This document shows, in pieces, positions 24,533 to 33,486 of a DNA stretch of 64,000 nucleotides. The position numbers and the translations under genes are program-made. The notes beneath the pieces were generated by a model. That model was not told the origin of the DNA. It searched no databases and was given only the letters and a program-made list of their open reading frames with translations. Origin of the DNA: JBBQZU01 sp038207425. Its GTDB lineage: Bacteria; Bacteroidota; Bacteroidia; Flavobacteriales_D; Cryomorphaceae. The stretch's first letter is position 1; the number at the start of each line of letters is the position of its first letter. The stretch spans positions 42,759-106,758 of the forward strand of contig JBBQZU010000010.1 in NCBI GenBank assembly GCA_038207425.1, read 5' to 3'.

Positions 24533-25171
24533 TCAAATAATGCGCTCCCTGATTGCTTTTGCAATGGCTTTGCCAAGCGACCTTACATGCAACTTCTCGT
24601 ACATGTTTCTTATGTGGCTATTCACTGTATGGGGTGATATTCCCAATTCAGATGCGGTGATTTTATAGCTCATACCTTCAGAAAGTTTTCTCAAAATAAC
24701 TTTTTCCCTTTCGGTAAGCTCATAATCATTGATGGCAGTGCCTCGTTGGAAATAATTGATCACCTTGGCCGCTATAATTGGCGACATCGGAGCCCCTCCA
24801 GTGCAAAGTTCTCGAATAGATTCCACTATTTTTTCCGGCTTTTCATTTTTCAAAATATACCCGGAAGCACCCGCTTGAATTGCTTCGAAGATCAACTCTT
24901 CGTTTTCAAAAACAGTTTGCATTAAAATAGGAATTAGCGGGAAGCGTGTTTTAATGATGCTAATCGCTTCAATACCATTTACATCAGGCATTTGAATATC
25001 CATAAGGACCGCATCGGGCATCAGCTCGTCTACTACTTCAAGTACTTGCCAGCAATTTGGGTAGTCGCCAACTAGCTCAATATCCGTTTGCATTTCAAAC
25101 AGGAAACGCAAGCTGCGGCGGCGCTCGTCATTGTCTTCAAACAATAATACCCTAATAGGAATAATGAACAA
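24533..25171 (-). CDS. NarL/LuxR-family response regulator (orphaned)
   Basis: 212 residues: receiver domain about 5-125 with acidic pocket ED, phospho-acceptor Asp58 in AVLMDIQMPD, Lys in YILKNEKPEK, and a C-terminal LuxR-type helix-turn-helix (YELTEREKVILRKLSEG, then ISPHTVNSHIRNMYEKL). It reads towards the kinase remnant, in the usual regulator-kinase pair arrangement. With that kinase broken, phosphorylation must come from elsewhere or the regulator is inactive. A weak box TACCTTG sits at 25182-25188 on the minus strand. Confidence 0.92.
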   Translation of the reverse strand: MFIIPIRVLLFEDNDERRRSLRFLFEMQTDIELVGDYPNCWQVLEVVDELMPDAVLMDIQMPDVNGIEAISIIKTRFPLIPILMQTVFENEELIFEAIQAGASGYILKNEKPEKIVESIRELCTGGAPMSPIIAAKVINYFQRGTAINDYELTEREKVILRKLSEGMSYKITASELGISPHTVNSHIRNMYEKLHVRSLGKAIAKAIRERII

Positions 25172-25577
25172 TTTGGTGGTGCAAGGTATTTTGTTTTTAC
25201 TTGATTTGGTATAGCGAAATCTCGCTATTTCAGTACTCTCAACTTTTTGAAATTAGCGCTGTTAAAATGACCGCATGCAAATAAGCCATTAAGCGTTATA
25301 TCGCAATCTGCTGCTCAATACCAGCTAGCATGTAACTGAAACGCTACTCCGGTAGCATTAAAATTTTGTAGACAATCCCCATCTATTTAGGCAATCAACA
25401 GCAAAGTTATATTTGCACGAAAGCGGGAAGTCTTTTTAAATAGGTTGGCCAGGCCGGCATTTATGATGGCTATTTTTTTTGAAAAACATCACACCGCATA
25501 GATTGCATTGGTTGAAAGATTCTAATCGCAGCAAATGGCATTTTACATTAGTTTTGCCATGAATCAATAATTTGAGA
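25172..25577. other. Intergenic region with unassigned promoter boxes
   Basis: About 400 bases without a gene. A short palindrome AGCGA-AATC-TCGCT lies at 25214-25227. TATATTTG at 25408-25415 (with TTTA 18 bases upstream at 25386) is a good -7 box without a gene directly behind it; it may drive a long leader or a small RNA ahead of the ABC operon. A second box, TAGTTTTG at 25549-25556, is the better candidate for the ABC transporter gene. Confidence 0.4.
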
Positions 25578-26507
25578 ATGGCCATACTGGAAGCGGTAAA
25601 CATTGTAAAGAATTATGCAAACCATGTGGCGCTGAATAACGTGAGTATTTCAGTGCCTGAAAAGAGCATTTTTGGGTTGCTCGGGCCAAATGGCGCCGGT
25701 AAAACAACACTTATACGAATCATCAACCAAATAACTGGGCCTGATTCCGGCGAATTACTTTTTGCCGGAAGGCCACTTACACCTGAACATATTGAGAAAA
25801 TTGGCTACCTGCCTGAAGAACGCGGTCTTTATAAGAAAATGGCCGTGGGCGAGCAAGCCCTTTATCTCGCAATGCTCAAGGGAATGGAGAAGCGCGAAGC
25901 ACTAAAACGTTTGCGTGAGTGGTTTGAGCGTTTTGAAATTCAGGGATGGTGGGATAAGAAGGTAGAAGAACTTTCTAAAGGTATGGCGCAGAAGGTGCAG
26001 TTTATTACTACAGTGCTACACGCACCATCCTTCATCATACTTGATGAACCTTTCAGCGGCTTCGACCCAATAAATACCAACCTTATACGAGAAGAAATAA
26101 TGCGCCTGCGCGATGAGGGGGCTACCATTATGCTTTCCACGCACAACATGGCCTCGGTAGAACAGATTTGTACCGACATAGCCCTTATTAACAATGCTGA
26201 AGTAGTGCTGAATGGTTCAGTAAAAGATGTGCGAAGCCGATTTAAAGAAGGGGTTTATGACATTGCTTTCCATGGCGAGATGCTCGCGTTTACAAATTCG
26301 CTTTGGACCAATTTCGAGTTGGTGAGCCACCGCATGGAAGATGAAATGCGTATAGCGCGCATCAGATTGCTCAATAAAGCTAAGGTAAACGACCTTCTTC
26401 AATCAGCTATTTCTGTAGTAGATGTTCAAGCCGTAAATGAAGTAGTTCCAGGTATGAATGATATTTTCATAAAAGTGGTTGAGAGTAACACAACAAGCAA
26501 TGAATAA
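25578..26507 (+). CDS. ABC transporter ATP-binding protein (NatA-like)
   Basis: ATPase subunit of an ABC-2 type exporter. 309 residues from ATG 25578; an in-frame TTG two codons upstream is less likely. Walker A GPNGAGKTTLI, signature ELSKGMAQK (LSKGM instead of LSGGQ, as usual in the NatA branch), Walker B FIILDEPFSGFDP and switch His in MLSTHNM are visible. The C-terminal 90 residues are the DUF4162-type extension. Overlaps the permease gene by 8 bases. Confidence 0.93.
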   Translation: MAILEAVNIVKNYANHVALNNVSISVPEKSIFGLLGPNGAGKTTLIRIINQITGPDSGELLFAGRPLTPEHIEKIGYLPEERGLYKKMAVGEQALYLAMLKGMEKREALKRLREWFERFEIQGWWDKKVEELSKGMAQKVQFITTVLHAPSFIILDEPFSGFDPINTNLIREEIMRLRDEGATIMLSTHNMASVEQICTDIALINNAEVVLNGSVKDVRSRFKEGVYDIAFHGEMLAFTNSLWTNFELVSHRMEDEMRIARIRLLNKAKVNDLLQSAISVVDVQAVNEVVPGMNDIFIKVVESNTTSNE

Positions 26508-27858
26508 AACGAGACTGATCATCCAGAGGGAGTACCTGAGCAGGGTAAAAAAGCCATCTTTTATTATTATGACGCTGCTGGGTCCTGTGCTTATAGCAGG
26601 GCTGCTGAGCCTTGGTATCTGGCTAGGCATGAGCGACTCTGGCATATACAATGTACTCGTGTCGGACCTGAGCCCCGAAGTAGCCAATGATAGCCTTGGC
26701 AAATCACAGCCCTTCTTCTGGAATAAATTGAAGGATACTTCACAAATCAAATTTACCTATGCAAACCAGGGCCTTTCGAACGCAGAATTTGATTCAAGCT
26801 CCTATGACCTGATGCTTGTATTGCGGTCTGATATATTGACAATCACCGAGGCTGAACTTGTATTTCGAAAACTTCCTAGCCTTAAAGTGCGAAGCTATAT
26901 AAAGTCGCAAACCGAGAAGGTGATTGAAGAGATGAAGCTCGCCGACAAGAATATTGACAAGGAAATATACGATAGCATACGCACTGACCTCGACCTTATT
27001 TCAGTAGATGTGGCTGATGGTAGCCGCTCCACAAAACAGGAACAGGCCATGGTTGGCTTTGGCTTTGCTGTGCTTATCTACATTTTTATATTTCTATATG
27101 GTGTGCAGGTAATGCGCGGAGTGATGGAAGAAAAAAGCAATCGGATTGTTGAAGTGATTATCTCCTCAGTCAGACCTTTTCAGTTAATGATGGGCAAGAT
27201 TGTGGGTGTAGCGCTGGTAGGTCTTACACAGTTTTTATTGTGGGTTATACTCACTTTTGGTCTATTCACCGTGGCTGCTGCCATATTTTTCCCCGAGTTT
27301 TCGAATGCTCAGCATATGGTGGAGCAGCAAGTGCAGCTTACTGAATCGGTTGCTCAGCAAGCATCGCAGGAACCAATGCAGCAGGCAGCCATGAACGAAA
27401 TTATAGAGCTGCTACTCTACCGCGTTAACTGGCCAGTGATGATAGGCATGTTTATCTTCTACTTTCTGGGAGGCTACCTTCTGTTCGCATCGCTTTTTGC
27501 CGCGGTAGGTGCTGCTGTCGATAATGAAACAGATACGCAGCAATTCATGCTGCCCATCACCATTCCACTGGTATTTGGATTTATCGTTTCTGAGTTTGCG
27601 CTTACCAATCCTGAAGGCGCAGCCGTGTTTTGGTTTTCCATTGTGCCTCTCACCTCACCCGTGGTTATGATGGTACGCGTGGCTATGGGGTTTGATGCGT
27701 CAACGGTATGGCAGCTATTTCTCAGTATGTCTTTGCTGGTGGCAGGCTTTCTCTTTACAGTATGGCTCGCAGCCAAAATATACCGTGTCGGAATACTTAT
27801 GTACGGCAAGAAGGTAAGCTATAAAGAGCTTTGGAAATGGATCAGATATAGCTCCTGA
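26500..27858 (+). CDS. ABC transporter permease (NatB-like, ABC-2 type)
   Basis: Membrane subunit of the exporter formed with the preceding ATPase. 452 residues from ATG 26500: an N-terminal helix (SFIIMTLLGPVLIAGLLSLG), a large extracytoplasmic domain of about 150 residues, then five to six helices from about residue 180, including the ABC-2 signature region VMRGVMEEKSNRIVEVIISS. NatAB pairs export sodium or unknown substrates; the substrate here is unknown. Confidence 0.9.
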   Translation: MNKTRLIIQREYLSRVKKPSFIIMTLLGPVLIAGLLSLGIWLGMSDSGIYNVLVSDLSPEVANDSLGKSQPFFWNKLKDTSQIKFTYANQGLSNAEFDSSSYDLMLVLRSDILTITEAELVFRKLPSLKVRSYIKSQTEKVIEEMKLADKNIDKEIYDSIRTDLDLISVDVADGSRSTKQEQAMVGFGFAVLIYIFIFLYGVQVMRGVMEEKSNRIVEVIISSVRPFQLMMGKIVGVALVGLTQFLLWVILTFGLFTVAAAIFFPEFSNAQHMVEQQVQLTESVAQQASQEPMQQAAMNEIIELLLYRVNWPVMIGMFIFYFLGGYLLFASLFAAVGAAVDNETDTQQFMLPITIPLVFGFIVSEFALTNPEGAAVFWFSIVPLTSPVVMMVRVAMGFDASTVWQLFLSMSLLVAGFLFTVWLAAKIYRVGILMYGKKVSYKELWKWIRYSS

Positions 27859-27944
27859 AGCTATTTGGTCTACAATTGATTTCTTTTGCGGCAGCTTACG
27901 CCAAATGAGTTATTTTTACCAGTCTCAGTAAAATCGCATCAAAA

Positions 27945-28877
27945 TTGAAAATCGGCATTATAGATATTGGTTCAAACACGTTTAATCTTTTCATCGCTGA
28001 GATTGATCAGAAGGGCAGTTATACACCCATTTACCGATCAAAAGTGCCCGTGAAGTTAGGAGAGGGTAGCTTCGAAAAGAAGTATATAACTGAAGAAGCC
28101 ATGCAACGCGCTTTCGTAGCACTCGACGCACAAATAACGGCAATCAAGAATCAGTATTGTGACAGAATAATGGCTTTTGCAACCTCAGCAGTGCGCAATG
28201 CCACAAACGGAAGCCAGTTTGTCCAAAAAGTAAAAGAGCGGTTTGGCATAAGTATTCATGTCATTGATGGCGATCGCGAAGCACAACTCATTTTCAGAGG
28301 TACCCGGCTTGCCGGTGCGCTCAATGCGCGGAAGAGCCTGATTATGGATATCGGAGGCGGCAGCATTGAGTTTATTATCGCTACTGAAAATGAATTATTC
28401 TGGAAGCGAAGCTATGAACTTGGAGTAACGAGGGTGCTAGAGAAGTTTAAACCATCTGATCCATTTTCTGAAGCTGAGCTAAGCACCATTCGTGCTTTTT
28501 ATACTGATGCCATCGTCGATGTTTTTACAGCCGCCAATGAGCATCAGGCTACCCGACTGGTTGGTTCATCAGGCTCATTTGATACCTTCAGTGATGTACT
28601 CGCATACCGCAACGGAAATTACCTTGAGTTGCAAGAGCAAAAGTCATCGGATTTCGATCTTTCTATGCTCAAGGCCCATCTTGACGAGCTCATAAAGTCA
28701 AAGCTGGCCGAGCGCGAAAAAATGCCAGGCATGAGCGATTTTAGGGTGAAGATGATTGCCATGTCGGCATTGATGGTACGCACAGTGTTGGAGAATACCA
28801 ATATGGATGCAGTAACCCTTTCCAGATATTCACTTAAAGAAGGTGCGCTTTTTGAAGTGCTCAGACCCAATACCTAA
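27945..28877 (+). CDS. Ppx/GppA family phosphatase
   Basis: Exopolyphosphatase / pppGpp phosphatase-type protein of the actin-like ATPase fold. 310 residues with phosphate-1 IDIGSNTFNLFIAE, FATSAVRNATNG, phosphate-2 IMDIGGGSIEFII and the adenosine-like motif VGSSGSFDTFSD. The start is TTG at 27945, directly at the conserved N-terminus (KIGIIDIGSN). It lacks the C-terminal HD domain of longer Ppx proteins. The NtrC-type regulator gene follows after 8 bases. Confidence 0.9.
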   Translation: MKIGIIDIGSNTFNLFIAEIDQKGSYTPIYRSKVPVKLGEGSFEKKYITEEAMQRAFVALDAQITAIKNQYCDRIMAFATSAVRNATNGSQFVQKVKERFGISIHVIDGDREAQLIFRGTRLAGALNARKSLIMDIGGGSIEFIIATENELFWKRSYELGVTRVLEKFKPSDPFSEAELSTIRAFYTDAIVDVFTAANEHQATRLVGSSGSFDTFSDVLAYRNGNYLELQEQKSSDFDLSMLKAHLDELIKSKLAEREKMPGMSDFRVKMIAMSALMVRTVLENTNMDAVTLSRYSLKEGALFEVLRPNT

Positions 28878-28885
28878 TAATCATT

Positions 28886-30058
28886 ATGGCCCGCGTACTT
28901 ATTATTGACGATGAAAGAAGCATTCGCAATACGCTGAAAGACATTCTCGAACTCGAAAAATTTACAGTAGATCTTGCCGAAGATGGCCCTTCAGGCCTGA
29001 GCAAATTAACTGACAATGTGTACGACGTAATACTCTGTGACATAAAGATGCCAGGTATGGACGGTATGGAGCTGCTCCAAAAGGCTGTAGAACAGGGATT
29101 GGAAACTCCGGTAGTGATGATCTCAGGACATGGAACAATAGAAACAGCCGTTGAAGCCATCAAGAAGGGGGCATACGATTTTATTGAGAAACCACTTGAT
29201 CTCAATAGAACCCTGGTTACTTTGCGCAACGCCTTGGACCGCAAACATCTTGAAGTTGAAACCAAAACCCTCAAGAAGAAAATTGAGCTAATAAAAGGTT
29301 CTGCCATTATAGGAGAGTCTGCTCCAATTAAGGCCATCAAGGAAATGATTTCAAAAGTAGCTCCCAGCGATGCGCGGGTGCTCATTACAGGTCCCAATGG
29401 CTCAGGCAAGGAACTTGTGGCAAGGCAACTCCACGAGAACAGCAACAGGGCAAAAATGCCTTTCGTGGAAGTGAACTGCGCCGCCATACCTTCAGAATTG
29501 ATAGAAAGCGAGTTGTTCGGACATGAGAAAGGGGCATTTACTTCGGCCATCAAGCAGCGATTGGGCAAATTTGAGCAGGCTGATGGTGGCACCATTTTTC
29601 TTGATGAGATTGGCGACATGAGCGCATCGGCACAAGCCAAAGTGCTAAGAGCCCTTCAGGAAAATAAAATAACTAGGGTAGGGGGAGAAAAAGACATTAA
29701 AGTGAACGTGCGCGTAGTGGCAGCTACAAACAAAGACTTGCGAAAGGAGATTGACGAAGGCAGGTTTCGCGAAGACCTCTACCACAGGGTGGGCGTAATA
29801 CTCGTTCACGTGCCCCCACTGAATGAACGTCTCGATGATATTGACCTCCTAGCACAGCATTTCCTGAACGCTATTTGCAGCGAGCAGGGTATTTCAAACA
29901 GATCACTCTCCAAAGATGCCATCGCAGCTCTGAAAAAAGTAAAATGGACAGGTAATATCCGCGAATTGCGCAATGTGGTAGAGAGACTCATCATTCTGGG
30001 AGGCATCAATATCACTGCCACTGACGTGGAAACTTACGCATCGCCGGCTAAGCGCTAG
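28886..30058 (+). CDS. NtrC-type sigma-54 activator without a DNA-binding domain
   Basis: 390 residues: a receiver domain (about 1-120, phospho-acceptor Asp52 in VILCDIKMPG), and an AAA+ sigma-54 interaction domain with Walker A GPNGSGKE, the sigma-54 loop as GAFTSA rather than GAFTGA, Walker B GGTIFLDEIGD and R-finger region FREDLYHRV. The protein stops at TSASPAKR-like sequence soon after the AAA+ lid; the Fis-type helix-turn-helix of about 50 residues present in NtrC is absent, with no frameshift seen behind the stop. Such short forms occur in Bacteroidota and would act from solution. Probably co-transcribed with the Ppx/GppA gene. Confidence 0.92.
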   Translation: MARVLIIDDERSIRNTLKDILELEKFTVDLAEDGPSGLSKLTDNVYDVILCDIKMPGMDGMELLQKAVEQGLETPVVMISGHGTIETAVEAIKKGAYDFIEKPLDLNRTLVTLRNALDRKHLEVETKTLKKKIELIKGSAIIGESAPIKAIKEMISKVAPSDARVLITGPNGSGKELVARQLHENSNRAKMPFVEVNCAAIPSELIESELFGHEKGAFTSAIKQRLGKFEQADGGTIFLDEIGDMSASAQAKVLRALQENKITRVGGEKDIKVNVRVVAATNKDLRKEIDEGRFREDLYHRVGVILVHVPPLNERLDDIDLLAQHFLNAICSEQGISNRSLSKDAIAALKKVKWTGNIRELRNVVERLIILGGINITATDVETYASPAKR

Positions 30059-30145
30059 TATTGCTCGAGAATAAAGAATACTCAAACTATTTTACCCTTT
30101 TTAGCAAGTCCCCTTGCAGTGAATAGTCACAATTTTGTAAAATAA

Positions 30146-30173
30146 AAAAGCCGACACGGTCGTGGCGGCTTTT
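30146..30173. terminator. Bidirectional terminator
   Basis: AAAAGCCG (30146-30153) pairs with CGGCTTTT (30166-30173), extended inside by CAC/GTG; A- and T-runs flank both sides. It ends the ABC/Ppx/NtrC direction and the opposing Cys-rich protein gene at 30198. Confidence 0.88.
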
Positions 30174-30197
30174 TAGTTTTTGGTACTGAAAGAAAAT

Positions 30198-30557
30198 TTA
30201 CTTCTTATCGCTCTTTTTCTTCTTCACAGGTTCAGTGGCATCAGCAGTACTGGTTGATGCTTTGCCTGCGCATGAGCCAGCAGTTGATGACTTAGCTTTG
30301 CAGCAAGATGGCTTAGTAGCATCTGTATTGGCTACGGTTGTTGCGGGTACATCAGTTGAAGCAGCGGCTGTTTTCTTATCTGAGCATGATTTTGCATCGG
30401 CAGTACTTTTAGAAGCGCAGCATGATTTGGCCTCGCTTTTCACAGCATTTTCTTCAATGGTAGCCTTTTTCGACTTGGGTTTTGATTCGGTGGTTTGCGC
30501 CTGAGCGGCAAACGAGGCTCCTGCAATGAAGAGCAAAGCGAACATTAATTTTTTCAT
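30198..30557 (-). CDS. Small exported Cys/Lys/Ser-rich protein, unknown function
   Basis: 119 residues: a clear signal peptide (MKKLMFALLFIAGASFAAQA) and a low-complexity mature part of about 98 residues dominated by Lys, Ser, Ala and Thr with six Cys in two similar clusters (SCCASKS...KSCSDKK, then PSCCKAKSS...GSCAGKAS) and a lysine-rich end VKKKKSDKK. No enzymatic domain is visible. The paired CC motifs suggest metal binding or disulfide formation in the periplasm. It has one of the best promoters in the window (30577-30607) and its own terminator, so it is probably well expressed as a single gene. I do not recognise a named family. Confidence 0.75.
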   Translation of the reverse strand: MKKLMFALLFIAGASFAAQAQTTESKPKSKKATIEENAVKSEAKSCCASKSTADAKSCSDKKTAAASTDVPATTVANTDATKPSCCKAKSSTAGSCAGKASTSTADATEPVKKKKSDKK

Positions 30558-30576
30558 AATCGGGTTAGTATTTGAT

Positions 30577-30607
30577 CAAAGGTAGCCGATTTATCTGATT
30601 ATTCAAA
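30577..30607 (-). promoter_or_regulatory. Consensus promoter of the Cys-rich exported protein
   Basis: On the minus strand: TTTG (30607-30604), exactly 19 bases, TACCTTTG (30584-30577). This is a full match to the Bacteroidota consensus; the leader to ATG 30557 would be about 13 bases. Confidence 0.75.
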
Positions 30608-30708
30608 CGCAGGCTTTTGCAAGGATATATAAAAAATCAAAAAATCAGCGGCAACCTTTTCTACGCAATTCGTCTGTGAAATGGTTTCAAGATTACCTTG
30701 CAGGTTTC

Positions 30709-30736
30709 AAAAGGCGCTCCTCGGGGCGCCTTTTTT
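30709..30736. terminator. Terminator after addB
   Basis: AAAAGGCGC (30709-30717) pairs with GCGCCTTTT (30726-30734) around an 8-base loop. It lies 12 bases past the addB stop on the minus strand and separates it from the Cys-rich protein gene. Confidence 0.85.
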
Positions 30737-30747
30737 AGTTGGGTGGT

Positions 30748-33486
30748 TTAATAAGTGGTGTTTGATTCTCCTTCAAAAGCACTGTGTTTGTAATCTGGAT
30801 TTTTGACTATTTGAATTTCGGGATTGAGCATTTCGTTTACTATTTCAGAGATTGTATTCTCAAATGCCATGCGGTCATCAACGGTATCTATTCCTTTTGT
30901 CGGCATAAGATTTCTGATTGATGGTGCCGGTAATGAGATTATTTGAGTTTCTATTTTTTGATTGGGATAATGAATGCCCCCGAGCCATTGATATAGCAAA
31001 AGCTGCAGCGACTTTGTCTTTTTACGGAATTCATCTACCGCAAATTCTTTTAGATTTAAATCCTTGATATCAACCCTTCCTGTTTTGTAATCAACAATCC
31101 TGATAGCTCCGTTGCGCTCTTCTATCCGGTCGGCAAAGCCTTTGATTTTAACTTCTACAGCATCATTGGGTGTCGCTATTATGATGTCATGATCAAATGC
31201 TATTTCAGCATCAATAAATTTCACTTTATCTCCGTCTTCAATTAATTTCTTTTCACTTTGCAGATAGCCAGTCACCATATTTTTGGCCCTTTCAAAGTGA
31301 ATCCTGTTGATGCCAGTTTCAAAATAGCGCGATTTCTCATGCTTATTAAATTCTGCATCTACCAGGGCTGAAACGCACGGCAGCATTGCGTCAATTGTTT
31401 CAGCACTGATGATATGACGTTCTAAATCCTTGAATAATATTTCCAGAGTACTGTGAACGATCGTGCCATACAATGCATGATCCAGCTCTTTACCCTGATC
31501 CGGCTCATCAAGATGCAGTACAGTTTTATAGTACCATTCCAAGGGGCATTGCAGGTAATTATTGATTCCCGATGCTGAAAGTCCTCTTTTCAAATATTCC
31601 CTGATGGTGGCAAGTACCTCGGGCGATTTTGTGATGGTCAATTCTTGATTGTCAATCGAAACAATATTCTTGAGTGACGAGCTAAAAAAAGTAAGCTGTT
31701 TATTTTCTTTGGCCAGTTCATACTCCAGTTGAACCAGGTACCGGCTTTTTTCTCCACCTGCAGGATCATCGGCGTCAAGCATATACAAGCAATTGGCATG
31801 AATACTATGTGATAGTAGCCGGTAAAATAAATAGGAATACACACTTTCCTTTTCTTTTTTTCCCGGCAGGTGATGGTACCTTCTTATTTCGAATGGAATA
31901 AAGCTTTCAATTGATGCTTTTTTGGGCAGGCTCCCTTCATTTACCGGCATCACGATAAGGTTTTTGAAACCAAGTGTTCTGGTTTCAAGCATCCCCATTA
32001 TTTGCAAACCTTCATAAGGCTCGCCAGGTATAGAGAGTTGTGTGCGCTTTATTGCGCTCGAAATGATATTCGAAATCGTATTTAGGGTGAATTCTTTTGT
32101 TTCAGAATAAGTATTCAGTCGGGTGATGATAAGCCGTAATGCATGTATACCTTCTAATGCCATTTGGAGTGAAAGGTCTGGTTGCTTGTCATCAGCTATT
32201 TCCAATTCAATTTGCGCTATAGATGCACTGATAGCTTCGAGACAATCAAGGCTTCCCGACCAATGTCCAAGCAAAATGCTGATCCAGGACATTTTGCATA
32301 TTGATGCGGCTTCTTCTTTGGCTATAAAGGTTTTGTACGAATCGATCTCGAATGCAGGGCACTTCATGTCAGCTACAAATGGGTGGCCAGCAAACTGCTG
32401 CAGATACTCCACAGTAAAGACTGGAAGTCCTTTTTCGATAGTGGCTGATTCGTGAAGTTTGAACAATGATTGAAGCCATTGGGCGAAGTTGCTGTTGCCA
32501 GCGCTAAGCCCCATAGTAATATTTACTTTCTTGATTTTTTCCGGAAGGTGATTGAGCAAAGGAACCAGCAGATTTTCGTTAGCGAGCACCACTGCGGTTT
32601 CATTCAGGTCATCATCGCTCAGGCTGTTGATATATGAAGCTGTGAGATCGCAAAGGTCTATCCTGTTTAAGGCAGCAGCCTGATTAATTACCAACGGTCT
32701 TTCATGCAAGGCAGCCTCCGTTCGTATTACTTCACCCAGTCCACGTTTTATAATACGTCTTATAAAAAGTCCTGCGTGATTCATTTCATTTTGAAGATAC
32801 CAATCGTCGGCATCGAAGTATACATTTCCAAGGTTTTCGTCCTGCATTCGCTTCAGCAGCTTAAATTCTGCTTCGGTGAGGGCGTTGAGGCCTGCTACTA
32901 CTATACGCGTATCTTTAAGGGATGCAGCGTATTGTGGCCACTTGCTGAGCGCCTGTTGCATAATGAGGCCTGCATAGCCGTGATTCTGGGCTACCAGTTT
33001 GTCTTTTAATTTGTGGTGTATAGTAGGCAGAGCGCGCCAAAAGTTTCTGTAGTTTTCTTGTTTTTCAGAAAGAGGCTCATTTAGAAAGCTGAAGTGCTCA
33101 ATATCTGTATAATCGCGCAATTCTTTAAAGAGTAATTGTGGGTCAATACAGTGCGATTCAATGTCATTAAAATCGCTAATTAGCACATCAACCCAAGAAA
33201 AGAAAGCTGAAATATCGCTGCTTTTTTGACCCAGCACTTCCCTATATGCTTCATAGCAGGCAAATTGGATATCGAGCTGATGGGCTTTTTGCATTCTGCT
33301 TATTGTGCATGCCCAATCATCTATGGTAGTAAATTGGGGCAGCCAATAGGTGCCACTTTTTTTCCTGCCTATAATTTGCTTCATAGCGCCCGCTGCCCTT
33401 CGGGTTGGTAAAATTACCATGTGATTTTCTACTGGAATTTTGTCCTGTAGAATTCGCTCAGCAATCTGCTGTAGAAATGATGACAT
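30748..33486 (-). CDS. addB: AddB-like helicase/nuclease subunit (PD-(D/E)XK nuclease)
   Basis: Second subunit of an AddAB-type recombination nuclease that processes double-strand breaks. 912 residues: a degenerate UvrD-like helicase part (N-terminus HMVILPTRRAAGAMK, no Walker A lysine loop, as common for Bacteroidota AddB), then a C-terminal RecB-type nuclease domain with GLSASGINNYLQCPLEWYYK (the Cys beginning an iron-sulfur or structural site) and the catalytic VDYKTG. Its ATG overlaps the stop of the TPR gene by one base (TAATG). Its partner, AddA, lies about 5.7 kb away on the same strand instead of adjacent. Confidence 0.85.
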   Translation of the reverse strand: MSSFLQQIAERILQDKIPVENHMVILPTRRAAGAMKQIIGRKKSGTYWLPQFTTIDDWACTISRMQKAHQLDIQFACYEAYREVLGQKSSDISAFFSWVDVLISDFNDIESHCIDPQLLFKELRDYTDIEHFSFLNEPLSEKQENYRNFWRALPTIHHKLKDKLVAQNHGYAGLIMQQALSKWPQYAASLKDTRIVVAGLNALTEAEFKLLKRMQDENLGNVYFDADDWYLQNEMNHAGLFIRRIIKRGLGEVIRTEAALHERPLVINQAAALNRIDLCDLTASYINSLSDDDLNETAVVLANENLLVPLLNHLPEKIKKVNITMGLSAGNSNFAQWLQSLFKLHESATIEKGLPVFTVEYLQQFAGHPFVADMKCPAFEIDSYKTFIAKEEAASICKMSWISILLGHWSGSLDCLEAISASIAQIELEIADDKQPDLSLQMALEGIHALRLIITRLNTYSETKEFTLNTISNIISSAIKRTQLSIPGEPYEGLQIMGMLETRTLGFKNLIVMPVNEGSLPKKASIESFIPFEIRRYHHLPGKKEKESVYSYLFYRLLSHSIHANCLYMLDADDPAGGEKSRYLVQLEYELAKENKQLTFFSSSLKNIVSIDNQELTITKSPEVLATIREYLKRGLSASGINNYLQCPLEWYYKTVLHLDEPDQGKELDHALYGTIVHSTLEILFKDLERHIISAETIDAMLPCVSALVDAEFNKHEKSRYFETGINRIHFERAKNMVTGYLQSEKKLIEDGDKVKFIDAEIAFDHDIIIATPNDAVEVKIKGFADRIEERNGAIRIVDYKTGRVDIKDLNLKEFAVDEFRKKTKSLQLLLYQWLGGIHYPNQKIETQIISLPAPSIRNLMPTKGIDTVDDRMAFENTISEIVNEMLNPEIQIVKNPDYKHSAFEGESNTTY

